This document shows, piece by piece, positions 48,252 to 58,448 of a stretch of DNA of 64,000 bases. The stretch comes from Polytrichum commune (taxonomy: Eukaryota > Streptophyta > Polytrichopsida > Polytrichales > Polytrichaceae). The position numbers were made by a program, and so were the translations under genes. Within the stretch, counting starts at the first letter, position 1, and every line of letters begins with the position of its first letter. Location: contig OX485806.1 in assembly GCA_950295325.1 (NCBI GenBank), positions 19,034,001-19,098,000 on the forward strand. Reading direction: 5' to 3'. The notes beneath the pieces are model-generated. The model searched no databases. It saw only the letters and a program-made list of their open reading frames with translations, and was not told the origin of the DNA.

Positions 48252-49739
48252 GAAATTTGCACATATAGCAATTAAGGCCGTTCCGTCAGTTTATCTACCT
48301 TGTCACGCTGAGGATCAAACCTTCAACAAGGAAATAGATTGGCTGAGGACTACCCCTCTTTTTTATGTGGACTTCCTCACTTGCCGAAGTATCCTCCCGC
48401 GCCACAAGCAGTTTCGATGTCCCATGATAGCGCCTGTAACTCGGCGTTACAATGTGAACCCGAAGGAGTGGTCGGAGCTTTCATACGAAGCGAACAGAGG
48501 CGAGTTGCGAATGGAGGTTTACAACTCGTTTCTCAGCAACCTTGGAAGCTCGGGAGGAGTTGTGATAAATCTATTCGGCAGGTTGAAGCCTATTGTTGCC
48601 GCATTGGTGAGTACATACAACATCCGCAACCTTGCTTTCATTCGCAGGCTTGTTTATCTATTCTGATATTTTTCATGTATGCAGATGAACGAACAACATG
48701 TGTTCTCGTGCATGGACTCTAGCTTCGTGCACACGCTTCCCGAAAAGATAGATCACGTTCGGCGACTTCGGGCTGTGGACTTTCAAGATGACCAAGAAGA
48801 CCATGAAGCTGCAGGTGACAGAGATGACCACCCTCAACCTCAGCAAGAAGCACCCCCTGCACTGTTGCTGGAGGATGTCTCGCGAGATCCGTCACCCGGT
48901 TTGGACATCGACGCCATGGACGTTGATAGAGACAAATCCGAGGGCGAGTATGAGGAGCCCGAAGATGACGACGACGACAAAGAGGCGCCTAGTGAACAGG
49001 ATACAGAGGAGGCCTCTAGTAGAGGGGAAAGCGCCCATATGGATACGCAATCGGATGAATGCAAATCCATTCACACACAATCGCCACAACCACAGTCCGC
49101 TTCACCTATGCGCAGCAGGGTCCTGGAATTTGAAGAGGACGAGCATGTCACCTCTCTAGCGGAAGGTGACCCGGCCGAAGACCAGTATCGCGACGAGGAT
49201 CACGAGGGAGATGCCAATGAAGAGCAAGATGCCGAGTACTCGGACCGTGAGGAGGAGTTTGAGGGAACGCTCCAGGGGGAGCTCCAGGGGGGCCTTGACA
49301 ACGCACAAAAAAGGGCTTGCGAGGGAGCACAAGAAGAACGAGAGGTGGCTCAAGGAGAACATGAGCAGGCTCGTGTTCAAGAGGAGGCCGAAGGTGATGC
49401 GGCTGAGCTCACACCCGAAGTGGCAACAACCTCCCGGCCTTCCACGGCGTCAATTGTGTCTGAGAGCGAAGAAGAACTGCCACCGCCCAGTGCCCCAAAA
49501 TCCAAGGCCTCCAAGCGAGGCAAGCACAAGGACCGGCATACGAAAAGACATAGTTCTCGGGTTCCAGATCCTGTGATAGCGGAGTCTGTATTGGAAGACA
49601 AGATTGTGGGGATCTTGAGAAGCACACTGCCCAACATGCTGTCGGGCTTGCTCCAAGAAGCGTTGGGCCTGGCAAAAAATATCCCCCCTCAGCAAGTGCC
49701 GACACCAACACCCACAGTGCATGTTGCAGTCGGTGCAGC
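48252..49739 (+). CDS. 5' part of a gene with methyltransferase-like and acidic regions, cut by a gypsy insertion
   Basis: Two exons: one ending at 48606 (donor GTGAGT) whose true start is unknown (no Met; an acceptor near 48262 is possible), and one from 48685 (after GCAG) to the insertion point. The first encodes RRYNVNPKEWSELSYEANRG, a LRMEVYNSFL stretch and SGGVVINLFGRLKPIVAAL; the second opens MNEQHVFSCMDSSF. The pattern GVVINLFG…AAL…HVFSC resembles the AdoMet-binding motif I region of N6/N4 DNA methyltransferases, but without the usual FxGxG and without a DPPY motif in view, so the link is weak. A long linker rich in Asp, Glu, Gln and Ser follows, then a basic patch (SKASKRGKHKDRHTKRHSSR). 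After 49739 the frame runs 31 codons into the LTR and stops. The downstream half is at 59953-62346. Confidence 0.65.
49735..49739. repeat. Gypsy target-site duplication, left
   Basis: GCAGC, repeated at 59948-59952; 5 bp is the usual size for Ty3/gypsy integrases. Confidence 0.9.
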
Positions 49740-51238
49740 TGTGAGGCCAAACCCCCCACCCTTAAGCGTCCGTAGTCCGAGTAGTGGGTTTGGGCTCACA
49801 TTCCTCCGCGGTATTGGATTTGGACTTGGATGAGTCCATAGTGCAAGGTTCACCCTTCAAGTGGTCTTGGATTTAACTAGCTCCTTCATAAACCCAGCTC
49901 CTTCATAAACCCAGCTTCTTAGCTTCTAACTAAACAAACCCAGCTCCTTCATAAACCCAGCTCTTTACTTTCTAACTAAACAAACCCAGCTCCTTCATAA
50001 ACCCAGCTCCTTCATAAACCCACAACTTTGTAGTTGTAATCCCCAACTACCTCACTAATTATTCAAGCCCTTAACTAATCTTCCTACCTAATTTCCCTAA
50101 TTCTACTAACAACCCCTTTCTAATCACACAATTCTTCTCTAATCCTAAAATCCTAAAATCCTAGAGAGGAGAGGGGGAGAGAGAATTTCCTAACTTCACT
50201 AAGACTAACTAATCCACACAAGTATATTTTTGCACTCATCACAACATCAAGTGCTCAACTCTTAAACATGGAACTTGCAACCACGTGTATTCAAAACATG
50301 AACTTTAAGTACCACAAATTGGAATCATGAATTAACTTTAAAATCCTTCACGTCAACACTAATTCTACCAAGAGGTCAAGCCCTCTTCAAGGCTAACAAG
50401 CCTTGGCTCTCAAACTAAAAACTAAGCACACACATGTGCTCCAATATGGCTTCCCTCACCCACACTTATAACTCGTGGGGTGCCTTGGAGCACAAAGGAA
50501 AGAGAGGATGAGTGAGGGAAGAATGAGGGATTATATAGTAAGCTTGAGGGGGTGAGCACCCTCAAGGCTCACGATAAGCCCTTGAGATTTCCTCCTACTT
50601 AGTAGGCGCCAATCCTATCTTCTAAGCCTTCCTCCCTCAAATGATCAACAAGGATCCTAATTCGAACATTTAACTAGCCTTGGCTTTCTACCTACCACAC
50701 TTTACCAAACTTGGGATGCTTCAACCCAAACTTAGCCTCCTTCGCTTTCCGCCGCCATAACTTTCTCCCCTTACTTTCCCAAATCGTCGCTCACCACTCA
50801 ATTCAAACCACGATGCTTAACTCGTGATTTGATTGGTGCTTTGAGAATTTGCTTATCCTCCACCTTGCATTCTTCCTTGGGCCTTCCCCATTAAGTGGCC
50901 ATGATGAGGTGGTCCACTTGTGCGCTCCATGTGATCCTCCATTCATCCCAATTCGAATGCACTTGCCTCTTGAGTCACTTTGGTTGTCTCCATCCATTTG
51001 TACTAGCCTACTCACTAACTACTCAATCCAAGTTCTCCTTACCTATCCTCATTCACTCAAATCCTTCCGAAGGTAAAAACACAATAACAACTCACATCCT
51101 AGCCTCTTACAACATGGTACTTCTAAGACTAACATTTCACTCTTTTTATATTTTTGTGAAGTAACATGCTACTTCAAAGTGCATCAACTAACGTTTCAAG
51201 GGTCTAAGACTAAATGTGGGCACCCTTTTGGGCTCACA
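49740..51238 (-). repeat. Gypsy 3' LTR (element reads on the minus strand)
   Basis: 1,499 bp, TG…CA ends, same length as the partner LTR. Near its plus-strand left end it holds several AGCTCCTTCATAAACCC tandem units (about 49880-50020). Confidence 0.95.
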
Positions 51239-51299
51239 TAATTGGCGACCATCGGGGGATGAATCCAAACATCTCTTGCTCCAAGGGTAAGTTGCCTAG

Positions 51300-54200
51300 T
51301 CAAGCTCGGTACTCCTTACATCTACTTCCCGATGTACGGGTAGGAAAGAGCTCACCATTCAACGTTTCTAATTGAATTGAATTATTAGGAAAGACCTCAT
51401 AGACAAGGTAAGGTCCTAACCATACCGCATCGAATTTCGCCGGAAATTCAAGCTTTCGTGCGTCTTGAATCATGACCATCATTCCCGGTGTTAGGGCCCT
51501 TCTCTTATGTCGTTTGTCGAAAGTAATCTTTCTCCTTCTTTGGATTGCCTCAATATGTTGAGCCGCCATTCTCCTCCCTTCGTCAAGTGCTTCCAAATCG
51601 GTTAGTCGATTTCGTAAGGATTGACTTTCGGTAAGTCTCGTACTCACGGCCACCCTAAGTGACTCGACTTCATATTCGATTGGTAGTGTCGCTTCAAGAC
51701 CATAGACTAAGGAAAATGGTGTAGCACGCGTAGTTACCTTATAGGTTGTACGGTATGCCCAAAGTGCCGCCGTTAGTTTCGTATCCCAATCCCGCTTCGA
51801 GTCTATAACCGTCTTGCGTAGTATACTCACCAAAATTCCGTTAACCCTTTCCGTTTGTCCATTGGTTTGTGGGTGATAGGGAGTAGTCTTCCGGTGATCA
51901 ATTTTAAATTTCTCTGTCATCTCTCGAATCAAGTCATTCAAAAAGTGAGTACCCCTATCGCTTACTAGGATCTTCGGCACCCCGAACCGCGAAATTATGT
52001 TTTCGTACATAAATGTTGCCGCGTGTTCCGCCGTGTCGGTCTTCACCGCTTTGGCTTCCGCCCACTTGGTGAGGTACTCGGTTGCCACCACAATATATTT
52101 CATTCCTTTTGAAGATTGGGGATGGACCTCACCCACATAGTCGATGCCCCATTTTTCGAAAGGAATTAAGGGTAATGATACATGTAAAGGCATCTCCATT
52201 CTAAGGTCGTTTCGGGCATACCGTTGGCAAGCGTCGCATTTCCTTACATAGTCATGGGCGTCCTTAAATAGTGTAGGCCAAAAGTAGCCCGCTCTAAGTA
52301 TTTTTTGCCCGGTGAGTTGACCCGAGAAGTGACCGCCGCAAGCGCTATCGTGGCAAGCGATTAAAATCGCTTCAACCTCCGTTTTTGACACGCATCGTCG
52401 TAAAATACCATCGGACCCCCTTCTAAACAACCTATGGCCCACTACAACAAATTGCCTACTATTTACCCTCACCTTCCTTCTCTCTTCTTTTGTCCACTCT
52501 TTGGGCAACTTGTGGGTTGTTAGAAATTCCACTATGCCCGCATACCACGCCGGTGTAGAAGTGACCACAAAGAGGCTATCATCTACTAACATATCATTTA
52601 CCGGATTTTTTCCTATCTCCTCCGACAACCTAGACAAGTGGTCCGCTTGTAAATGCATACGACCCGGTTTATATTCCACCGTGTAGTCGAATTCTTCTAA
52701 TAACAAAACCCACCTAGCTAACCTACCACTTAACTCCGCCTTGTTAATTAGATACTTGATAGCCATATGGTCAACAAAAAATACAACCGGGTTGCACATG
52801 AGGTAATGCCTAAACTTTTTAACGGAAAACACCATGGCTAGGCACTCCCTCTCCGTTGTAGAGTAGTTTCTTTCGGCGGGGGTCAATTGCTTACTCGCAT
52901 AAGCTATAGGTTGATCCTTCTCTTTTTCTCCCGTTGCTTGACAAAGCGCACTCCCTATTGCCACATTACTAGCATCACAATAGACGTGAAAAGGTTTACC
53001 CCAATTGGGTGGTATCAACACCGGATAGGTGCTCAACCTATCCCGCAATTCCTCAAAGGTTTTTTGACAAGCATCCGTCCACTCGAATTTGACATCCTTT
53101 TTTAGCAAATGGGTAATGGGCACCGCTATCTTTGAAAAATTAGGAATAAGTTCCCGGTACCATCCCACATGTCCTAACAACTTAGAGATCCCCTTGGAAT
53201 TGGTTGGAGTTGCCAAGTCGCTTATGGCCGCAATCTTATCCGGATCGGGTTCTCTACCTTTCTCACTAACAACATAACCCAACAACACTCCCTTATTCAC
53301 TCCCAAAAATGTCTTATCCGGGTTCAATGCTAACCTCATCTTCCTACACCTAACCAATGTCTCCCTAACACAATGTAGGTGATCATCCACATTACTTTGT
53401 GTGCTAAAATCGTCCACAAAGACGGTCATGGATTTGAACAACAAGTCGGTGAAGATATACATTACTAATCGTTGGAAAGTAGCCGGGGCATTACATAACC
53501 CAAATGGCATCACTACCCACACAAAAGTACCCCAAGGTGTAGTAAAAGCCGTTTTATGGATATCTTGGAGGGCTATGGAAATTTGATTATAACCCGCATA
53601 CCCATCCATAAAGGTATATCGCGAATGACCTCCAACCTCCTCAAGCAACAAGGTGATAAAAGGTAAGGGGAAGTGATCCTTTTGTGTGCACGAATTCAAT
53701 TTCCTATAGTCGACACAAACCCTTAATTTCCCATTTTTTTTCTTTACTAAGACCATAGGAAAAACCCAATCCGTGATTTCCACCGGCTTGATAAACCCGG
53801 CCTTCAATAACCTTTCCAATTCCGCTTTCACCAACAATTGCAATTGAGGATTCATCCTCCTCTCCTTTTGTCTAATTGGCCTCGCCCCCGGAATTAAAGG
53901 AATCCGGTGCTCTACCATTTCCCTAGGAATTCCCTTAAGCTCATCGTAGGACCATGCAAAAGTATCACTAAACTCATCCACCAAATTGCTATACTCCCTA
54001 ACCTCTTTCTCCCCCAATTTGGAGCCCATCTTCATTTGTCGGGTTTTTCCATTCTTTAATTTCACATCCACGTACCGCCAATCCGCTTCCGACACATGTG
54101 CTTGCTCCTCTTTGTTCCGATACCAATCGGAAGGCACATTGGGGTAATCTTTCACATCTTGACCTACAACTATCCCCGTAGACGTGGTCTTGAAATGTAA

Positions 54201-57200
54201 AGGCTCCTCCAATTTCGATGACTCAATAATCACATCCTCCTCTTGAGTCCCATCTACATGAATTAAACTAACCTCACCCTCTTCCACGTCATCTACCCAA
54301 GGTGTTAACCCACCGCTAACCCACTCTTCCTCGGTGAGCACCTCACATGGCTCCAACAATGAGCCCTCTCCTAAACTAACACTAGGAAATTCACTCCCTA
54401 AGCCTACTTGGTGAAATGTAACCATTACATCAACCTCGGACTCGGGGTACTCCCTTAGCCATTGGGCATAATCCCCATTATCCCCATAATTGTAAAAATT
54501 AGGACCTAGACTTCCCGAGCCCGAATCTATAACAACCCTTTGACCTTCGGGATGGACGACTCCCACCAATGCCTTGCCAATCTCATTCTCGTTTAAGTCA
54601 TCAATTTCCTTCTCCAATGGCAAATACATCTCCTTCTTCATCCATCCTTCTAATGAACCAATGGACACTATGACCCTATTACCCTCCGGACCATAAGTGA
54701 TGGATGGTTTAGGTCCACCCCAATTGACCATAGCATTCGCCATCCGCAACCAAGGCCTACCTAGCAAAATGGGGAAGGTGTCCTTGTTGGAGTGCATTTT
54801 AATGACATGGAAGGTGACCAAGTACTCCTCACCTCCCGTAGTCATTCTACAATCCTTGATCATCCCCAAAGGCGTAGTCGAACTTTGATTTGCCATATTT
54901 ATGACCAAAGGTGAAGGCCCCGTGAGTCCAAGTCCCAATTTTTTCATAGTATCCTCCGGTAGTATATTTAGACTACTCCCTCCGTCGACTAGCACATTAG
55001 GAACCACCTTATCTACTATAACAACTTCTATTTCTATAGCTTTCACGTCTCTTCCACCTTGTGATTGGATCCTAGCGGCTATTTTAGCTTTCACCTTCCT
55101 CATCCTCTTGTGTACCGGCATTCCCTCCTTTAATGTTTTCCTTGCCGTGGGTGAAATTTCCAATAGTTGGCCGAAAGTAATATCCACCTTGAGTGTACTA
55201 AGGTCCGCCCACAAGTCGTACCCGGTAGATCTTTCCACCTTAGAATTACCCACTACGTCGAATTCGTCTACGGGAACCCCCGGTCCTTCCCATTCACCCA
55301 CATCGCTATTATCCAAGTCATGTACCGCATTAGTCCTCTCCCTATCTTGTAAAATTATATTTTCCCTCTCCACATCCTTAGTAGCTCTTCTAGCTACCCT
55401 ATCCAACTCGGAGAGATTAATCTCTTCATCCGAAGAGTAATTTCCTTGCTCTCCTATTCCTACCTCCAACGGGGCATCCCCTCTCCTAGCCCTAGTAGTT
55501 ACCGCTAGTGCAGGTGCTTCTTCAACCACACCCTTACCCTTCACTAACTCATATGTAATAGCATTGGTGTGAGGAGGCCATTGACTTTGCTCCTCTCCAA
55601 TTCTCGTTGGGAGAGGAAGCATGTCATCACATGTGGCCTCCAACACTCCATCCATGAACCTAACATCTTGGGAGTTAGATGGTCCCGGATCCGTTGGAGG
55701 CGCTTGTCTCCCGTTACTACCATTAGGTGGAACTCCTTGTCTATTTTGTATTGGAATGTAACCGGTTGTAGTTTGCAAGCCCGCCGGTGGATGAAAAGTT
55801 TGCCTAGCATTACTATGGTCATAGTATAAGTTAGGTGGCCTAAGTTCATTGGCCGGTACTCCTTGTGGCCTAGCACCTCGCATATTATCCCTTGCTTGTT
55901 GTTGTGGATTAGCCACCGGGTAAGGGACATTAATTATTTTGTCCGGTTGGCGACACGTATCCGAGGGATGACTTCCTCCATAATTGCTACAATTAAACTC
56001 TTGACCTTCGGACCAACATTGTCCTTGAGCGTGCCACCTTCCACAAAAGGGATGAAATTCCTTCTTCTCTAAATTTTGGCCACCTTGCCCTCTAGGTTGT
56101 GGTCCTCTATTGCTTCCATTTCCATAGTGAGGTGGCGCTTGACCTCGTTGATTTTGTTGAGGTGGGTTACCGTTTCCTCTTTGGTCACGGTTTTGTCCAC
56201 TTCTACAAAATTGACGCGTGTGGCCCGGTTGGCCACATTGGACACACCATAATCCGGAAGAATGCCTACCCGACTCAACCGGGGGTGGAGGCCCCGGTTG
56301 TTGACTCCGGATCATTAATGACATTTGATCCGTGAGGCTTTGCATTTGTTTTATCATAGCCTCTTGGAATCCTAGTTGGCTAGCACCTAGTCTTCTCTCA
56401 ACCTCCTCCAAGTGTGGATCCGTTCTAGGGGCCGGTAGTGCCAAAAGAGGTGCCGGTTCCCTAACCGCTAAAGGTCGGGGACCGGTGTCCACAATGGCAT
56501 ATGGAATTTGGTTCTCATACTTAGCGGGTTCTACCGCTACCACCCTAGGGCGTATGGGGATGAATTGTGGGATCAATTCATCCTCCCTTCTCCATAGCCT
56601 TTCGTGATCTTTATCCAAGTTTTCAATATCTCTAGCCGCACGCTTGGCATCCGCCAAGGTCAAGGGATTCCTTTCTAGAACACCCCTAATAGTTCCGGAC
56701 TTAAAAAACCCTTGAATGAAAAATTGCTTTAGCGTGTCGTCGTTGAGCATGGTACCCACAAATCTAGTGCACACTAAATCAAACCTCCTAATGTAAGCCG
56801 AAATTTCTTCCTCCCTTCCTTGCTTCAATGACGACAATGCCCTTAATGCGGTACTCTGACCCACTTCCGGCCTAAATTCGTTAAGAAACTCCCTTTGTAA
56901 TTGTTCCCATCCCCTAAAATGTCCCTCGGCATGATCCCGATACCATTCATAGGCTTCCCCCTCTAGAGTGGTAGGAAACCACACTAACCAATAACCCGGG
57001 TCGGTTATGAGGAAGCTAGCCAACCGTTCGATATACCGTTCCATGTGCCGAGAGGGGTCCTCATCCTTGGTCCCATAAAATTTAGGGAGATGAGATGGCA
57101 TATCCATCGCCGCTAAATTTTGTGGAACCACAATTGGTAGGCCTCTTGGCCTAACCAATGGGTCTATTGGAGGTATAGGAGGTATGGGCGGAATTGGGAG

Positions 57201-57539
57201 TATGGGTGGTGGATCCATCCCCCGTTCCTCGGCCATGGTGACCGGTGAACTATTCAACAATCCCCTATCAACTTCTACCGGGAATTCTTCTCTAAGTGTG
57301 TAATTTTCCGAAGAAGTTTCACCACTCAATTTGGAGGGAGTGATCTCCTCTTCAAGTTGAGCTCCAAGTTCTAAGGTGTCTAGAATTGACCTAGTCCTAG
57401 GTTCGACGTTCAAACAACTCTCTATTCTAACATTATCTTGTTCTAATCTATCACTGATTTTAGAGGACCGCCTCTTTCGAGTAGATTTCTCTAGTCCTAC
57501 TATCAAACTTGGTTTTTGTGAGCGAGTCCTACCTTGCAT
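51300..57539 (-). CDS. Gypsy gag-pol polyprotein, uninterrupted
   Basis: A single 2,079-codon frame with no stop. Gag: retrotransposon-gag domain about residues 150-300 (WFPTTLEGEAYEWYRDHAEG), then a CX2CX4HX4C knuckle, CVQCGQPGHTRQFC, near 430 and a second Cys/His-rich segment. Aspartic protease: VLVDGGSSLNIL near 850 (DGG in place of DTG/DSG). Reverse transcriptase: KNGKLRVCVDYRKLN, DGYAGYNQI, MPFGLCNAPATFQR and the FVDDF active site near 1373. RNase H: FHVYCDASNVAIGSALC near 1518. Integrase: a zinc-binding HHCC region near 1730-1770 and catalytic D, D, E in WGIDYVGE, VSDRGTHF and NGQTERVNGI (about 1797, 1860, 1897). It ends soon after a GPY-type segment (WLGPYLVYEV) without a chromodomain. 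The large gag, with a Pro-Ile repeat near residue 115, makes it longer than many Ty3 polyproteins. Confidence 0.95.
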   Translation of the reverse strand: MQGRTRSQKPSLIVGLEKSTRKRRSSKISDRLEQDNVRIESCLNVEPRTRSILDTLELGAQLEEEITPSKLSGETSSENYTLREEFPVEVDRGLLNSSPVTMAEERGMDPPPILPIPPIPPIPPIDPLVRPRGLPIVVPQNLAAMDMPSHLPKFYGTKDEDPSRHMERYIERLASFLITDPGYWLVWFPTTLEGEAYEWYRDHAEGHFRGWEQLQREFLNEFRPEVGQSTALRALSSLKQGREEEISAYIRRFDLVCTRFVGTMLNDDTLKQFFIQGFFKSGTIRGVLERNPLTLADAKRAARDIENLDKDHERLWRREDELIPQFIPIRPRVVAVEPAKYENQIPYAIVDTGPRPLAVREPAPLLALPAPRTDPHLEEVERRLGASQLGFQEAMIKQMQSLTDQMSLMIRSQQPGPPPPVESGRHSSGLWCVQCGQPGHTRQFCRSGQNRDQRGNGNPPQQNQRGQAPPHYGNGSNRGPQPRGQGGQNLEKKEFHPFCGRWHAQGQCWSEGQEFNCSNYGGSHPSDTCRQPDKIINVPYPVANPQQQARDNMRGARPQGVPANELRPPNLYYDHSNARQTFHPPAGLQTTTGYIPIQNRQGVPPNGSNGRQAPPTDPGPSNSQDVRFMDGVLEATCDDMLPLPTRIGEEQSQWPPHTNAITYELVKGKGVVEEAPALAVTTRARRGDAPLEVGIGEQGNYSSDEEINLSELDRVARRATKDVERENIILQDRERTNAVHDLDNSDVGEWEGPGVPVDEFDVVGNSKVERSTGYDLWADLSTLKVDITFGQLLEISPTARKTLKEGMPVHKRMRKVKAKIAARIQSQGGRDVKAIEIEVVIVDKVVPNVLVDGGSSLNILPEDTMKKLGLGLTGPSPLVINMANQSSTTPLGMIKDCRMTTGGEEYLVTFHVIKMHSNKDTFPILLGRPWLRMANAMVNWGGPKPSITYGPEGNRVIVSIGSLEGWMKKEMYLPLEKEIDDLNENEIGKALVGVVHPEGQRVVIDSGSGSLGPNFYNYGDNGDYAQWLREYPESEVDVMVTFHQVGLGSEFPSVSLGEGSLLEPCEVLTEEEWVSGGLTPWVDDVEEGEVSLIHVDGTQEEDVIIESSKLEEPLHFKTTSTGIVVGQDVKDYPNVPSDWYRNKEEQAHVSEADWRYVDVKLKNGKTRQMKMGSKLGEKEVREYSNLVDEFSDTFAWSYDELKGIPREMVEHRIPLIPGARPIRQKERRMNPQLQLLVKAELERLLKAGFIKPVEITDWVFPMVLVKKKNGKLRVCVDYRKLNSCTQKDHFPLPFITLLLEEVGGHSRYTFMDGYAGYNQISIALQDIHKTAFTTPWGTFVWVVMPFGLCNAPATFQRLVMYIFTDLLFKSMTVFVDDFSTQSNVDDHLHCVRETLVRCRKMRLALNPDKTFLGVNKGVLLGYVVSEKGREPDPDKIAAISDLATPTNSKGISKLLGHVGWYRELIPNFSKIAVPITHLLKKDVKFEWTDACQKTFEELRDRLSTYPVLIPPNWGKPFHVYCDASNVAIGSALCQATGEKEKDQPIAYASKQLTPAERNYSTTERECLAMVFSVKKFRHYLMCNPVVFFVDHMAIKYLINKAELSGRLARWVLLLEEFDYTVEYKPGRMHLQADHLSRLSEEIGKNPVNDMLVDDSLFVVTSTPAWYAGIVEFLTTHKLPKEWTKEERRKVRVNSRQFVVVGHRLFRRGSDGILRRCVSKTEVEAILIACHDSACGGHFSGQLTGQKILRAGYFWPTLFKDAHDYVRKCDACQRYARNDLRMEMPLHVSLPLIPFEKWGIDYVGEVHPQSSKGMKYIVVATEYLTKWAEAKAVKTDTAEHAATFMYENIISRFGVPKILVSDRGTHFLNDLIREMTEKFKIDHRKTTPYHPQTNGQTERVNGILVSILRKTVIDSKRDWDTKLTAALWAYRTTYKVTTRATPFSLVYGLEATLPIEYEVESLRVAVSTRLTESQSLRNRLTDLEALDEGRRMAAQHIEAIQRRRKITFDKRHKRRALTPGMMVMIQDARKLEFPAKFDAVWLGPYLVYEVFPNNSIQLETLNGELFPTRTSGSRCKEYRA

Positions 57540-58427
57540 TCCATAAGAATCGATCGACCCTCACTTGACCACACATAATCCTAGCAATTCCCCTCTTAAT
57601 ATTTTCACTTGTCTTGGTGTGATTATAATTTTTTTAGGAGGTGAGGAAAAGAACCTGCAAGCCCACTTAGGTGAAAGAATCCCAATAGGGGATAGGCATG
57701 TTCATGTTAATTTTTTGGTTAAGTCGGAGCATCACCTCCGCACCTTCCCGCAAATTAACACTCACCACAATACCGATTGTGAGGGGGTGACCTTCCGAGT
57801 AGATTATGTTAAAAGTCGAGGCTTCACCCTTCAACTTCTCACACCATCCACAATTCGGGAATTACCCTCTACAACGGATAACAACAATCACGAGTACAAA
57901 AGGCATTCCTTAATTAGTTAATGAGTTCACTTTGAAGAAATAAACATACCTTGAGCAATCGCATCCCCCTGTGAGTTAGCACTCCCCTCAATCGTGACTC
58001 AATGTAACAACACCATAAACTTTGTGAAATATTAATTTAATCTAGAGCATGAAATGACAACTCCCAAAACTTTGAGACTCACCCCGAGGTGAGTGTCAAA
58101 GTTCAATGTCCTAAGGTGAATTTACCCTCTAATGTTTTAATGAGCTACTCGGTTATAGGTTCCTTTTAAGTTCTTAGCAAATCCCCAAAAAGGTTGAGGA
58201 CGTACCTTCGCCGCGCTCCTTCCTCAAAAATGAATTTGCGTAATTGACAATGCAATTCATTCCAAGGAATAGTTGAAATACAATGAATTCAAATGTAACC
58301 CAAAAAGAGAATACTTACCGAGTTTCGGGTGCTCCTTCCCTTCTCTCAAGTTTGTGTCTCCAATTTTTCCTAGTTGCCTCCAAGTCTCCTAGTCGCCTCC
58401 AAGTCTTGTAACTACCTTCCGCTTCGC
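57540..58427 (-). other. Gypsy 5' leader
   Basis: About 0.9 kb between the primer-binding site and the gag start. On the opposite (plus) strand it has a 118-codon open stretch at 57565-57921 of unknown meaning. Confidence 0.6.
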
Positions 58428-58444
58428 TCCCGGCAGACGCACCA
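58428..58444 (-). other. Gypsy primer-binding site, tRNA-Gly type
   Basis: Minus strand, four bases inside the 5' LTR: TGGTGCGTCTGCCGGGA. From memory this complements the 3' end of plant tRNA-Gly(UCC), including CCA; beyond the 17 bases the match continues weakly into the T-arm. It fixes the element's reading direction as minus. Confidence 0.75.
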
Positions 58445-58448
58445 ATTA

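Noticed and set aside
54901-55440. 179-codon plus-strand frame opposite to gag-pol
   Set aside because: It lies fully antisense to the protease region; explained as a shadow of the real frame.
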